A stretch of 64,000 nt of DNA from an uncultured Lachnospiraceae bacterium (GTDB taxonomy: Bacteria > Bacillota > Clostridia > Lachnospirales > Lachnospiraceae), in assembly GCA_902788555.1 (NCBI GenBank), contig CADAKQ010000013.1, positions 62,001-126,000 on the forward strand. Reading direction: 5' to 3'. The position numbers and the translations under genes are program-made. The notes beneath the pieces were generated by a model, which saw only the letters and a list, made by a program, of their open reading frames with translations, was not told the origin of the DNA and did not search any database. Shown here one piece after another: positions 8,317-18,201 of this stretch (position 1 is its first letter; each line of letters begins with the position of its first letter).

Positions 8317-9420
8317 TTATATTTCCTTAAAAAACATATTATCTATAAGACTATCACTATAGCCCTTTAGTTCTGTCAGAGAAACAACCTCAATGCTTTC
8401 ACTTAAGCGGTCTATTCTTTCAATCATTCCATTGTCCTTAAGTATAAGTAATGCACCCAAAAGAGATGTATTGCCGCATACTGTAATTTTTCCCTCTAAT
8501 TTTTTCGGAAAAAGTCCAAGTTTTACGGCATTTTCAATATTTAAAAAGCTTCCAAAGCCTCCTGCCAGATAAGCTTTATCTATTTCATCATAGGAAAGAT
8601 TTGCGTTTTTTATAAGCCCTTCCATACACGAAATTATTGCTGCCTTGGCAAGAAGTATTTCTCTTATGATGTCCTGTGTAATGTGAATATTGTTTATATT
8701 GACTCCCTTTTCTATATATTCATCCTTTAAAATACCACCATAGGATAATTTACCTGTAGCAAGCAATAGTGAAACGGCATCCAAAGCAGTCGAACCATAT
8801 ACATTTTGTCTTTTAAGACTTGCTTCAAAGGCAGGTCCGCAAGCTGCTGAAGCCGCATGCAATATGCCTTTATTATTTAATATCATCTCACCGTTTGTAC
8901 CAAGGTCTATAAAAAGAAAGTTATGACTGTTATCTAAATTAAGATAATTATAGCCCGACAAAATATCTCCGCCGATAAAAGCGCTTGCGCATCCTGTTAA
9001 AATAACATCACAATCAAAAGGCACATCTTTTCCAAAAATCTCATATGAACTTTTCACAACCGATTTTTTTAGTTTAGTCGGATAAGGACTTTCACCCATA
9101 TTACTTATATCATAATCAAGCAATATGCTTATCATGGTTGTATTACCGGATAAGCATACTTCATTTATATCGCTATATTTAAATCTATCTTTGCTAATTT
9201 CAATATCCGCTTCAGCGATGATATCCGATGTGACAAGTGCTTTAAGCTTAGCAATAAAAGACTTATCTCTTTTAACCGTATTGATTCTGTTAATCACATC
9301 ACGACCATAAAGTGATTGTCTGTTATGAAAGCTTTTCTCGGAAATGATAATATCCTTATCCATATCATAAAAAGCCATATCAATATTGGTTGTTCCTACA
9401 TCAACTGCAATTTTAATCAT
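8317..9420 (-). CDS. Short RACE-like ASKHA ATPase (DUF4445 type, corrinoid-protein activator family)
   Basis: The 367-residue product has an ASKHA nucleotide-binding fold: DVGTTNID at residue 7, FIDLGTNGEM near 170 and AGGFGSF near 290. It resembles the C-terminal part of the reductive activators of corrinoid proteins (RACE/RamA, DUF4445). Full-length members are about 600 residues and begin with a 2Fe-2S ferredoxin domain; that part is missing, and the gene clearly starts with its own ATG overlapping the ilvA stop by one base (TGATG). A plausible client is the B12-dependent methionine synthase at 30151-32580, which lacks its own activation domain. That link is inference. An alternative is a more general ATPase of the same fold. 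Confidence 0.72.
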   Translation of the reverse strand: MIKIAVDVGTTNIDMAFYDMDKDIIISEKSFHNRQSLYGRDVINRINTVKRDKSFIAKLKALVTSDIIAEADIEISKDRFKYSDINEVCLSGNTTMISILLDYDISNMGESPYPTKLKKSVVKSSYEIFGKDVPFDCDVILTGCASAFIGGDILSGYNYLNLDNSHNFLFIDLGTNGEMILNNKGILHAASAACGPAFEASLKRQNVYGSTALDAVSLLLATGKLSYGGILKDEYIEKGVNINNIHITQDIIREILLAKAAIISCMEGLIKNANLSYDEIDKAYLAGGFGSFLNIENAVKLGLFPKKLEGKITVCGNTSLLGALLILKDNGMIERIDRLSESIEVVSLTELKGYSDSLIDNMFFKEI

Positions 9421-10634
9421 CAGAATATCGCCTTTGGTTTCTTTTCAATCGGTCTGTATCCCCTGTCATTTAGCTCGTTAAGAATCTGTTCCTTATGCTC
9501 AGGTCCAAACGCTTCGATAGTTATGACAAGCTCAACAGCAGAATTACGATTAATTGTTACAAATTGGTTATGCTCAAGCTTTATAATATTTCCTTTTAAA
9601 TCCGCTATAACACCTGCCACATTTTGAAGCTCACCCGGCTTATCAGGAAGAAGAACAGATACATTGAATATTCTGCTTCTTGCAATAAGTCCATGCTGTA
9701 CAACGGATGAAAATGTTATGACGTCCATATTTCCACCGCTTAATATGCTTACGACCTTTTGTCCCTTAGGTTCAAGGTGTTTAAGTGCAGCTACGGTAAG
9801 AAGTCCGCTGTTCTCAACAAGCATCTTGTGATTCTCAAGCATATCAAGGAAGGCAACTATAAGCTCACTGTCCTCGACGGTTATTATATCATCAAGATTT
9901 TCCTTAAGATACGGGAATATCTTCGTACCCGGAGTTTTAACTGCCGTACCGTCTGCTATAGTATCAACCACATCAAGTGTTGTTACCTCATTATTTATCA
10001 ATGACACTTTAAGACAGGCTGCCCCCTGCGGCTCAACACCGATTACCTTGATATTAGGATTAAGTGTCTTGGCAAGCGTTGATACACCTGTAGCAAGTCC
10101 GCCTCCGCCTACAGGCACAAGTATTATATCAGCAAAAGGAAGTTCTTTTATAATCTCCATAGCCACCGTACTCTGACCTGTAGCAACATCCAGATCATCA
10201 AATGGATGTACAAAGGTATATCCTTTTTCTTCTGCCAATTTTAAAGCATATTGACAGGATTCGTCATATACCTCACCATAAAGCACAACATCCGCCCCGT
10301 ATGACTTGGTTCTGTTTACCTTGATTAACGGTGTTGTAGTAGGCATAACAATCGTAGCCTTTACACCATAAGCCTTGGCAGCATAGGCAACACCCTGTGC
10401 ATGATTGCCTGCTGATGCAGTTATAAGTCCTCTTTCTCTTTCTTCATCCGTAAGTGTGCTTATCTTATAATAAGCACCTCTTATCTTATATGCGCCTGTA
10501 AGCTGCATATTCTCAGGCTTAAGATAAACCTTATTACCACATTGCTGTGAAAAAAATTCACTTTCTATAAGTGGTGTCGGATGAACCACCTTGCTTACTA
10601 TCTCATATGCTTTTTCGAATTTATCAAGTGTCAT
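9420..10634 (-). CDS. ilvA: Threonine ammonia-lyase
   Basis: This 404-residue PLP enzyme deaminates threonine to 2-oxobutanoate, the entry to isoleucine synthesis. The PLP lysine is in GAYKIRGAYYK (Lys50), and the phosphate-binding glycine loop is VPVGGGGLATG (~175). A C-terminal ACT domain (~325-404, starting LLPDKPGELQNV) indicates amino-acid feedback. The length and single ACT domain fit the TIGR01127 type rather than the two-ACT E. coli IlvA. It is followed by the ASKHA gene with a one-base overlap. The other branched-chain genes ilvC and ilvN lie separately at 28507-30082. AAGGAGATGAAAATAA precedes the ATG. Confidence 0.92.
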   Translation of the reverse strand: MTLDKFEKAYEIVSKVVHPTPLIESEFFSQQCGNKVYLKPENMQLTGAYKIRGAYYKISTLTDEERERGLITASAGNHAQGVAYAAKAYGVKATIVMPTTTPLIKVNRTKSYGADVVLYGEVYDESCQYALKLAEEKGYTFVHPFDDLDVATGQSTVAMEIIKELPFADIILVPVGGGGLATGVSTLAKTLNPNIKVIGVEPQGAACLKVSLINNEVTTLDVVDTIADGTAVKTPGTKIFPYLKENLDDIITVEDSELIVAFLDMLENHKMLVENSGLLTVAALKHLEPKGQKVVSILSGGNMDVITFSSVVQHGLIARSRIFNVSVLLPDKPGELQNVAGVIADLKGNIIKLEHNQFVTINRNSAVELVITIEAFGPEHKEQILNELNDRGYRPIEKKPKAIF

Positions 10635-10650
10635 TTATTTTCATCTCCTT

Positions 10651-10880
10651 ATACATCATTTCGCTTATCAGCTCAATGGCCTTAGCTCTGCAAGCACGAC
10701 GCCAGCTTTCCTCGCTATACATCATTTCGCCTATCGGCTCAATGGCCTTAGCTCGTCAAATGTGCGTTCGTGCAAGCACGACGCCCGCTTTCCTCGCTAT
10801 ACATCATTTCGCCTATCGGCTCAATGTCCTTAGCTCGTCAAATGTGCGTTCGTGCAAGCACGACGCCCGCTTTCCTCGCT
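10651..10880. repeat. Tandem 82-bp repeat, two full copies and one 66-bp partial copy
   Basis: Copies lie at 10651-10716 (shortened by an internal deletion), 10717-10798 and 10799-10880. The two full copies differ by about one base. Each begins ATACATCATTTCGC and ends TTTCCTCGCT. The unit is richer in G+C than its surroundings and contains a hairpin (CGTGCAAGCACG inside GCGTT...ACGC). The junction sequence on the minus strand reproduces the last bases of ftsY with its TAG stop, so the unit seems to have been copied with the ftsY end. It fills the whole ftsY-ilvA gap. Confidence 0.95.
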
Positions 10881-12099
10881 ATACATCAAAAAGGTCATCA
10901 TCATTCTCAATTTTTTCTATATCATTATCAACTATAATTTCAATGTCTGACTTAACATCGAAGTCTGCAAACAAAGCATTAACATAATCTGTAGGATTAA
11001 ACCTCTGTAAGTCATCAATCTTCTCACCTATACCTATGTACTTAACCGGTACATTAAGCTCAGACTGAATAGCTATGGCTATACCGCCCTTGGCTGTACC
11101 GTCAAGCTTGGTAATTATTATACCGTTTATCTCAGTAACAGAGCTAAACTGTCTTGCCTGCTCTAAGGCATTCTGACCTGTGGTACCGTCAAGCACTATA
11201 AGCGACTCAACATTTGCCTCAGGATATTCTCTGGATATAACCCTTCTCATCTTGGCAAGCTCGTCCATAAGGTTTTTCTTATTGTGAAGTCTTCCCGCTG
11301 TATCAATAAGTAATATATCTGTATTCCTTGAATTTGCCGCCGATACCGCATCATATACGACAGCTGACGGATCGGCACCCTCTCCCTGTGCTATTATATC
11401 AACACCTGCGCGATTCGACCAGGTCTTAAGCTGGTCTATCGCTGCAGCTCTGAAGGTATCAGCCGCAGCCATAAGTACCTTCTTGCCACGCTTCTTATAC
11501 TGCGCCGCAAGCTTACCTATAGAAGTAGTCTTACCGACACCATTTACACCTATTACAAGCACAACTGTCTTTTTATCTTCAAAATCATAGGCATTATCAT
11601 CAACAGACATCTGGTCTCTTATTATATTTACTATTAGCTGTTTACAAGCCTCAGCTTCTTTTATCTTCTGCTCCTTGACCTTAATCTTTAAATCATCAAT
11701 TATTCTCTCAGTGGTCTCAACTCCAAGATCTGCCATAACAAGAGTTTCCTCAAGCTCATCATAGAAATCATCATCAATCTCGTTAGCCTTGAAAAGATTA
11801 GCAAAGCTCTCGGCAAAATTATTTCTCGACTTGGTTAATCCCTCTTTAAGCCTTGTGAAGAAACCTTTCTTCTTTTCAGGCTCGTCGATATCATCTTCCT
11901 GATTTTCAAATTCTTCGACCGGCTCTATATCAGCATTATTCTCTGTTGCCGAAACCTCATCCTGAGGAAATGACACATCTAAATTATCAGGCTGAAACTC
12001 CTCCGAGCTATCTTCAACTAAATCATCATTACTGTTCAATAAATCATAATCGCTTGCGATGTTTTCTTCTTCCTTTTTCTTCTTACCAAAACCAAACAT
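10879..12099 (-). CDS. ftsY: Signal recognition particle receptor FtsY
   Basis: The 406-residue GTPase docks SRP-ribosome complexes at the membrane. An acidic N-terminal A region (~1-95) precedes the NG domain with P-loop [10 protein letters not shown] (~184), DTFRAAA, DTAGR and [10 protein letters not shown]. The usual C-terminus is extended by an acidic tail ([18 protein letters not shown]). It lies downstream of smc, the common Firmicute order, but the expected ffh gene does not follow. A 142-bp foldback element separates it from smc. Confidence 0.96.
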   Translation of the reverse strand: MFGFGKKKKEEENIASDYDLLNSNDDLVEDSSEEFQPDNLDVSFPQDEVSATENNADIEPVEEFENQEDDIDEPEKKKGFFTRLKEGLTKSRNNFAESFANLFKANEIDDDFYDELEETLVMADLGVETTERIIDDLKIKVKEQKIKEAEACKQLIVNIIRDQMSVDDNAYDFEDKKTVVLVIGVNGVGKTTSIGKLAAQYKKRGKKVLMAAADTFRAAAIDQLKTWSNRAGVDIIAQGEGADPSAVVYDAVSAANSRNTDILLIDTAGRLHNKKNLMDELAKMRRVISREYPEANVESLIVLDGTTGQNALEQARQFSSVTEINGIIITKLDGTAKGGIAIAIQSELNVPVKYIGIGEKIDDLQRFNPTDYVNALFADFDVKSDIEIIVDNDIEKIENDDDLFDV

Positions 12100-12241
12100 A
12101 CAACCCCTCCCAACTTATGCATTTTATATTTACATTTCAAAATCTTCATCTGACCTTATAGCTCCCTGCACATTTCCTTTTAGCTTGAAATTTCCAACCA
12201 TAACATCTCCATATAAAATATGTTTTTAAACAATCTTTGGC

Positions 12242-12383
12242 GATGACCTTGTGCCTGTGATGATTCATAAGCAGGTACTCTGAACACGTCGGTTCTTAGC
12301 GTGGTATTTACGAGCTTAGAACCGCTACGTGTGAGGGTAGCGAGAGCGTGCCTGCGATGAATTATCACAGGTACAAGGTCATC
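12242..12383. repeat. 142-bp foldback (MITE-like) element between smc and ftsY
   Basis: The first 27 bases (12242-12268) and the last 27 (12357-12383) are inverted repeats that match at about 25 positions (GATGACCTTGTGCCTGTGAT...). The interior also pairs (GCAGG/CCTGC, CACGT/ACGTG, GGTTCT/AGAACC), so the whole element folds into one long hairpin. No transposase is present. It occupies the 12100-12406 gap; the remainder of the gap shows nothing else. Confidence 0.85.
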
Positions 12384-12406
12384 TCACAACCTATAGCAAT
12401 AACCAT

Positions 12407-15400
12407 TTAATCATCAAGTTCACTTTCAATCATATTGACAGAAACAAGCGTAGACACACCCTTCTCCTGCATGGTTATACCATAGAGAATATCTGCCGCC
12501 TCCATTGTTCCCTTTCTATGAGTTATTACAATAAACTGAGTATCCTTAGTAAGCTTATTCAAGTATTTTGCAAATCTCTTGACATTTGAGTCATCAAGTG
12601 CAGCCTCAATCTCATCCAAAAGACAGAAAGGTGACGGCTTAAGACTCTGAATTGCAAAAAGCAATGCAATCGCAGTAAGAGACTTCTCACCACCGGATAA
12701 CTGCATCATATTCTGGAGCTTCTTTCCCGGAGGCTGTGCTATAATCTTAATGCCTGTCTCAAGCAGATCCTCCTCGTCAACTAATTCAAGGTCCGCCTTA
12801 CCGCCACCGAAAAGCTCCTTAAATACAGAAGCAAACATAACTCTTATATCCTTGAACTTCTCTGCGAACTGCTCCTTCATAGCTCTGTCAAGCCCATCTA
12901 TAATCTGTACAAGGTTAGCCTCTGCCTTTACTATGTCATCATGCTGTGTCTTTAAAAATTCATATCTTTCAGAAACCGACTTATAGTCCTCAATCGCATT
13001 GACATTTACAGGTCCAAGCTCCTTTATTTTGTTTTTAATAGCAGAAATTTCTCTTTTTAATTCCTTAACATCAGTAAATTTATCATCTTTAAACTCTGCA
13101 GCCGAATTATATGTAAGCTCGTATTCCTCCCACATATAATTATTAAGATTCTCGCTTTGTTCAGAAAGCTTTTCGATAGAAGTATTAATCTTAAATGCAG
13201 ACTTGTCCAATCCGTTTATCTGTTCTGAAAGAGCTTCTCTTTTGTTAAAGAAGTCCTTATGGCTTTCATTTAAAGCATTTCTTTTTTCATTATACTCAAC
13301 AAGCTTTTGTTCCTTAATACCGATTATTCTGATATTTTCTTCAAGAATTTTCTTTGTTTCTTCAATTTTTTCCGTAAGAGTTACAATTTCTGTTTCGTTT
13401 GAATTAAGCTTTGTATTTAATTCATCAACATTTTTCTTGGCTTCATTTTGTGCCGATTTAGCTCTTGTAACATTTTGAAGCACAAAATCATACTGTTGCT
13501 TTACGGTATTAAAATCAAGATTAAGCTTATTAATTTTTTCTTGTGATTTTTCAAGGTTTTCCTTATCGCCAATAAGCTCCTTCTCAAGCCTTTCAATCTT
13601 TGATTCAAGCTCCTTAACAGCCTTTTCCTGTTCATGATTACTGTTATAGAGCTCCTCCTTGTTTGCATTTATCTCATTTATCTGATTTGAAAGGTCATTA
13701 TTTTCTCTGCTGATACCCGAAAAGGCTTTTGCAATTTCACTGAGCCTCTCTTCTGTCTGTTGCAAATTAAGTTCAAAGGTGTTTTTACGGATGTTTATAT
13801 TTTGTATATTTTCAGTAATTTCGTCCTTTTTCTTAACTAACTCATCACGCAACGTTGTAAGCTTTGCAACCTCTTCCTCTGACTCATTATGAAGCTTTTT
13901 AAGCTTTTCTATCTCTTCAGTAATCTCATCAAGCTCTCGTTTTCTTCCGAGAAGATTTGAAGAATTCTTGAAAGCACCACCGGTCATGGCTCCACCGGGA
14001 TTGATAAGCTCTCCGTCAAGAGTAACAATTCTAAGGCTCTGTTTAAACTTACGTCCTATACTTATGGCATTATCTATATTATCAACAACGATAATTCTTC
14101 CGAGTAAATGATTGATTATTACATTAAATCTACTGTCACATTTTACAAGTGAAGCTGCAGTACCGATAAATCCCTTTTCATTTTTTACATCAGTATTAAT
14201 GCCGCCTCTTTCAACTATTGAATTAATAGGTAAAAATGTGGCACGTCCGAATTTATTGGTCTTCAAATATTCAATCATTCTCTTTGCAGTTGTATCATCC
14301 TCTGTTACAATATTCTGGATACTTCCGCCAAGAGCTGTTTCTATAGCAGTTTCATATTTTTTATCAACTTCTATAATATCCGCAACAACACCTATAATCT
14401 TTGGATTGTTTTGCTTTTGCTCCATAACCCTTCTTATGCTGTTACCATATCCGTCATACCTTTCGGTAAGATTTCTTAAAGCCTCCTTTTTTGAATCAAG
14501 TGCAACAATCTGATTATTGTACTGCTTTATCTCGCCTGAAAGCTTTAAGGAGTTATTCGCATTTTCCTCAAGGTCAGCTACAGCCCTGTTTAAAAGTTGA
14601 TTTTGAGTATTTAATTCCTCCTCCATAGAAGAAAGACTATTGGTAAGATTATCCTTCTCAAGCTTATATTTTTCTTCCTCACTCTTTTGCTCCAGGAACC
14701 TATGATTAAGCTCACTCTTTCTAAGATTAATATTTTCAAGCATAGTATCATAACGTCCGACCTTTGCTTTAAGAGTACCGCCTTCATTTAAATATTCAAT
14801 TATATCGCTCTTTGCATCTTCTATTTCCTGTTCTTTATCAAATATATTCTTCTTTAATTTTTCATAGAAATTATTTGCCTCATCCAGAACGTCATCCGAG
14901 CTGTCAAGCTTTTCATCCAGCTCGCTTTTTTGCTCATAAAGAGCAGATAGCTCCTTTTTATACTTTTCTATATCAGCATTACCCTTCTCGATCTGCGAGA
15001 TAACATCCGTCTTACCCGCTTTATAGGATTCAATCTGCTGATTTAAAAGCTTTATCTCACCCTCGTACTTTTGATTTGAAAGTTTCTTTTCATGAATTTC
15101 ATTTTTAGTTTCATCAATAGCCTCATTAAAGCCTGAAAGCTCATTTTCTATTCTGTCATATTCTTCTTTTGCCTTGTCAAATTCTTCCCTTAATCTTATG
15201 GCATCCTCTTCGACGATATTAAGATTTTTTTCATATTCGGACATCTGTTCTCTTGTACTTTCAACATCCAAAAGAAAGGCATTGATATCAAGCTTTTTCA
15301 ACTCATCCTTATATATAAGAAAACGTCTTGCGGTTTCTGATTGTGACTTAAGCGGACCCACCTGTTTTTCCAGCTCTGATAAAATATCATTTACTCTGGA

Positions 15401-15964
15401 CAGATTATCCCTTTCGTTTTCAAGAGATTTTTCGGTAGCGAGCTTATTCTTTTTATACTTAACAATTCCGGCAGCTTCATCGAAAAGCTCTCGTCTTTCC
15501 TCCGGCTTACCACTTAAGATTCTTTCAATCTGACCCTGTCCGATTATAGAATATCCCTCTTTACCTATACCTGTATCAAAGAAAAGTGAATTAACATCCT
15601 TTAAACGACTTACTACACCATTTATAAGGTATTCACTCTCTCCCGAACGATATACTCGTCTTGCAACAGTAACCTCATTAAAATCAATGGGCAGGCTATG
15701 GTCGCTGTTATCAAGAGTAATAGCAACATAGGCAGAGCCCTGTGGCTTTCTTAATTCAGTACCCGAAAATATAACATCCTCCATCTTGGCACCACGAAGC
15801 TGCTTGGCACTTTGCTCTCCCAACACCCATCTTACGGCATCAGCAACATTACTCTTTCCTGAGCCGTTTGGTCCAACTATACCTGTAATTCCATTATTAA
15901 ATTTAAATAAAATTTTATTGGCAAAGGATTTAAATCCATATACCTCAATACTCTTTAAATACAT
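12407..15964 (-). CDS. smc: Chromosome segregation protein SMC
   Basis: The 1185-residue ATPase compacts and segregates the chromosome together with ScpA and ScpB. It shows Walker A GPNGSGKSN (residues 31-39), a coiled-coil arm, a hinge domain (~500-680, glycine-rich GGAMTGGAF), a second coiled coil, the ABC signature LSGGEKS (~1088) and Walker B CLLDEIEAALDD (~1115). The length is normal. It lies directly downstream of rnc, with 47 bp between them, in the conserved rnc-smc-ftsY order. Confidence 0.97.
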   Translation of the reverse strand: MYLKSIEVYGFKSFANKILFKFNNGITGIVGPNGSGKSNVADAVRWVLGEQSAKQLRGAKMEDVIFSGTELRKPQGSAYVAITLDNSDHSLPIDFNEVTVARRVYRSGESEYLINGVVSRLKDVNSLFFDTGIGKEGYSIIGQGQIERILSGKPEERRELFDEAAGIVKYKKNKLATEKSLENERDNLSRVNDILSELEKQVGPLKSQSETARRFLIYKDELKKLDINAFLLDVESTREQMSEYEKNLNIVEEDAIRLREEFDKAKEEYDRIENELSGFNEAIDETKNEIHEKKLSNQKYEGEIKLLNQQIESYKAGKTDVISQIEKGNADIEKYKKELSALYEQKSELDEKLDSSDDVLDEANNFYEKLKKNIFDKEQEIEDAKSDIIEYLNEGGTLKAKVGRYDTMLENINLRKSELNHRFLEQKSEEEKYKLEKDNLTNSLSSMEEELNTQNQLLNRAVADLEENANNSLKLSGEIKQYNNQIVALDSKKEALRNLTERYDGYGNSIRRVMEQKQNNPKIIGVVADIIEVDKKYETAIETALGGSIQNIVTEDDTTAKRMIEYLKTNKFGRATFLPINSIVERGGINTDVKNEKGFIGTAASLVKCDSRFNVIINHLLGRIIVVDNIDNAISIGRKFKQSLRIVTLDGELINPGGAMTGGAFKNSSNLLGRKRELDEITEEIEKLKKLHNESEEEVAKLTTLRDELVKKKDEITENIQNINIRKNTFELNLQQTEERLSEIAKAFSGISRENNDLSNQINEINANKEELYNSNHEQEKAVKELESKIERLEKELIGDKENLEKSQEKINKLNLDFNTVKQQYDFVLQNVTRAKSAQNEAKKNVDELNTKLNSNETEIVTLTEKIEETKKILEENIRIIGIKEQKLVEYNEKRNALNESHKDFFNKREALSEQINGLDKSAFKINTSIEKLSEQSENLNNYMWEEYELTYNSAAEFKDDKFTDVKELKREISAIKNKIKELGPVNVNAIEDYKSVSERYEFLKTQHDDIVKAEANLVQIIDGLDRAMKEQFAEKFKDIRVMFASVFKELFGGGKADLELVDEEDLLETGIKIIAQPPGKKLQNMMQLSGGEKSLTAIALLFAIQSLKPSPFCLLDEIEAALDDSNVKRFAKYLNKLTKDTQFIVITHRKGTMEAADILYGITMQEKGVSTLVSVNMIESELDD

Positions 15965-16011
15965 ATATATACCTAACCGTCCTAAAGCTTTAAATATAAA
16001 GCCTTTGTAAT

Positions 16012-16710
16012 TTATAATTTATTATCATCCTGAAGCATTTTAAGCGCATTAAATGCAGCTGTCTGCTCGGCTGTCTTTCTCGAATGTCCTTTACCTTCCG
16101 CAATAATTTTATCTCCTAAGCAAACATTGACATGGAAGGTTTTGTTATGCTCGGGTCCATCCTCATCAAGAAGATTATATGATATGGTCTTGCTGATTTT
16201 TTGTGCATATTCCTGAAGCTTAGTCTTTGAATCATAAAAAAGCTTTTTATGTTCAATATCCGTAAGCAAAAACTTTTTTACATATTTATCAGCTTCATCA
16301 ATTCCGCCGTCAAGATATATTGCACCAAGGAGTGATTCAAACATATCACAGAGTATGGAATCTCTGTTTATACCTCCCGTAAGCTTTTCACCTTTACTGA
16401 AATAACCGTATGAACCAAGCCTAAGCTCTCTTGATATCTTTGACAATGTAAATTCACATACCAGACTTGCCCTAAGCTTTGTCAGGTCACCCTCTGACAT
16501 ATCCTTATATTCTTCAAAAAGGAACTTACTTACAAGGTATTCAAGAATCGCATCACCAAGAAATTCATATCTTTCATATGATTCTCTGCCTTTTATCATC
16601 AACTCATTGGCATATGATTTATGTGTAAAGGCCGTTTCAAGACGAGACTTATCTTTAAATGTATATTCAATTTTCATTTCTAATTCATCATAGTTTTGCA
16701 TAAATATCAT
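16012..16710 (-). CDS. rnc: Ribonuclease III
   Basis: The 232-residue dsRNA endonuclease processes rRNA precursors and structured RNAs. The family signature ERYEFLGDAILEY is at residues 46-58 and the second acidic catalytic region is at DMFESLLGAIYLD (~115). A double-stranded RNA-binding domain fills ~157-226 (GHSRKTAEQTAA). It sits between plsX and smc. In most Firmicutes acpP separates plsX from rnc; here the gap is only 43 bp and holds no gene. The ribosome binding site is weak, so the exact start (M1 or M4) is uncertain. Confidence 0.95.
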   Translation of the reverse strand: MIFMQNYDELEMKIEYTFKDKSRLETAFTHKSYANELMIKGRESYERYEFLGDAILEYLVSKFLFEEYKDMSEGDLTKLRASLVCEFTLSKISRELRLGSYGYFSKGEKLTGGINRDSILCDMFESLLGAIYLDGGIDEADKYVKKFLLTDIEHKKLFYDSKTKLQEYAQKISKTISYNLLDEDGPEHNKTFHVNVCLGDKIIAEGKGHSRKTAEQTAAFNALKMLQDDNKL

Positions 16711-16753
16711 ACCATTTTACATAATAATCGCAATTTTCATCGCAGTATAAAGC

Positions 16754-17770
16754 CTATGCTTCTTCGTTACTTCCTTCAAATGCTGCAACTATCTTGCCAC
16801 TTACATCATTTTTGATAAAATTTCTGCACTGCTCTATGGCAGTTCTAACCTCTGTATTCTTTGAATTACCATGAATTTTCACAACCAGGCCTTTAAGTCC
16901 GAGAAGTGGTGCACCGCCCTTATCATTTGCAGCAAACCTCTGGAAACGCTGCTTCATAGTCTTTTTAATTAAAAGTGTTCCGATTTTAGTCTTAAAATTA
17001 GTCATAAGAGTTGATTTGATTTCACTCATAAACATAGAACCGACACCCTCAAAAAACTTAAGCAGGCAATTACCTGTAAATGCCTCGCATACAAGCACGT
17101 CCGCCTTTCCCTCAGGTATATCTCTTGCTTCTATACTTCCTATGAAATTAATATCCTTACATTCTCTAAGCAAAGGTATTGTTTCCTTAACAAGTGCATT
17201 ACCTTTTTCATCCTCTGCTCCAATATTAATTATTGCTACTCTCGGATTTTTTACTCCAACTATACTTTCCATATATATTGAACCCATTTTGGCAAACTGA
17301 ACCAAAACTTCGGGCTTTGCATCAACATTTGCACCGCAGTCTATCAGAAGTGCATCCTTTTTTTTGGTAGGAATAAGCGGTGCAAGCGGTGTTCTTCTTA
17401 CACCTTTTGCTCGTCCGACTATAAACTGTCCTCCTGCGAGAATTGCACCGGAATTTCCCGCCGAGATACAACACTGTGAGGAACCGTCCTTTACAGTATT
17501 AAGTGCAAGTACAAGTGAAGATTCCTTTTTTCTTCTTATTGCATCAACAGGCGCATCGTGACAGGTAATCACATCTTTAGCATCAATTACCGATACTCTT
17601 TCCTTATCGCATTCATATTTATCAATTAAAGGATTAAGCTCCTTTTCTTTACCGACTAAAATAATATCGAAATCATCATAAAGCTTTAAGGCTTCGGATA
17701 CACCCATAACCATAGGCTCACTTCCGTTATCACCACCAAGAGTGTCTATAGTAATTTTCATTCTATCCAT
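16754..17770 (-). CDS. plsX: Phosphate acyltransferase PlsX
   Basis: The 338-residue enzyme makes acyl-phosphate from acyl-ACP, which PlsY uses to start membrane phospholipid synthesis. The N-terminus (ITIDTLGGDNGSEPMVMG) and the segments DAKDVITCHDAP, SAGNSGAILAGG and CGANVD are characteristic. GAGGTG sits ten bases before ATG 17770. It is downstream of rpmF, the usual arrangement, but a hairpin terminator lies between them, so some transcripts from the rpmF promoter would end before plsX. Confidence 0.95.
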   Translation of the reverse strand: MDRMKITIDTLGGDNGSEPMVMGVSEALKLYDDFDIILVGKEKELNPLIDKYECDKERVSVIDAKDVITCHDAPVDAIRRKKESSLVLALNTVKDGSSQCCISAGNSGAILAGGQFIVGRAKGVRRTPLAPLIPTKKKDALLIDCGANVDAKPEVLVQFAKMGSIYMESIVGVKNPRVAIINIGAEDEKGNALVKETIPLLRECKDINFIGSIEARDIPEGKADVLVCEAFTGNCLLKFFEGVGSMFMSEIKSTLMTNFKTKIGTLLIKKTMKQRFQRFAANDKGGAPLLGLKGLVVKIHGNSKNTEVRTAIEQCRNFIKNDVSGKIVAAFEGSNEEA

Positions 17771-17916
17771 TTTAAAATCACCTCATAATATACTTTCATA
17801 TAAAACTGCCTGTTTCAAAACATAAACATACCAAGATATTATAGCCTTTTGCACAAAATTAGTCAACAATTTAAGCAGCCGCTTGTCCTAAAATTAAAAC
17901 ATAATAAATAATCGCA

Positions 17917-17948
17917 AAAAGAGACATTGATTAAATCAATGCCTCTTT
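17917..17948 (-). terminator. Hairpin terminator between rpmF and plsX
   Basis: AAAGAGaCATTGAT (17918-17931) pairs with ATCAATGcCTCTTT (17935-17948), with one mismatch and a three-base loop. On the minus strand it is followed by a short T run. Being intra-operon, it could attenuate rather than fully stop transcription into plsX. Confidence 0.75.
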
Positions 17949-17982
17949 TCCATCACTCTCTTTAAATTAATCTAATAAAAGA

Positions 17983-18165
17983 TTAACCAACTTTAACAAT
18001 TTCCTTTTTATTATATGAACCACAAGCCTTGCATACTCTGTGTGGCATCATAAGCTCTCCACACTTGCTGCACTTAACTAATCCAGGAACACTCATCTTC
18101 CAGTTAGCTCTACGCTTGTCTCTTCTTGCTTTTGAAGTTTTATTCTTAGGACATATAGCTCCCAC
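17983..18165 (-). CDS. rpmF: 50S ribosomal protein L32
   Basis: A GTG start at 18165 with GGGAGGTG nine bases before gives a 60-residue protein beginning (M)GAICPKNKTSKARRDKRRA, matching L32. A longer reading to 18210 would add residues with no homology. The zinc-ribbon cysteines are all present (CSKCG and CKACG), so this is the zinc-binding C+ form. It heads the rpmF-plsX-rnc-smc order and has a strong promoter with a palindrome at 18202-18230. Confidence 0.95.
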   Translation of the reverse strand: MGAICPKNKTSKARRDKRRANWKMSVPGLVKCSKCGELMMPHRVCKACGSYNKKEIVKVG

Positions 18166-18201
18166 GGTCTTACACCTCCCTTTAAAAATCACACTTAGGC
18201 T

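Noticed and set aside
10651..10880. CRISPR array
   Set aside because: The copies are head-to-tail without spacers, and no cas genes are near. The same holds for 56890-56988.
10571..10987. Plus-strand reading frames across the 82-bp repeats
   Set aside because: They are antisense to ftsY and ilvA ends and repeat with the DNA unit; no start signal.
12180..12368. 62-codon minus-strand reading frame between smc and ftsY
   Set aside because: It lies almost wholly inside the foldback element and reads through its inverted arms; no ribosome binding site or family match.
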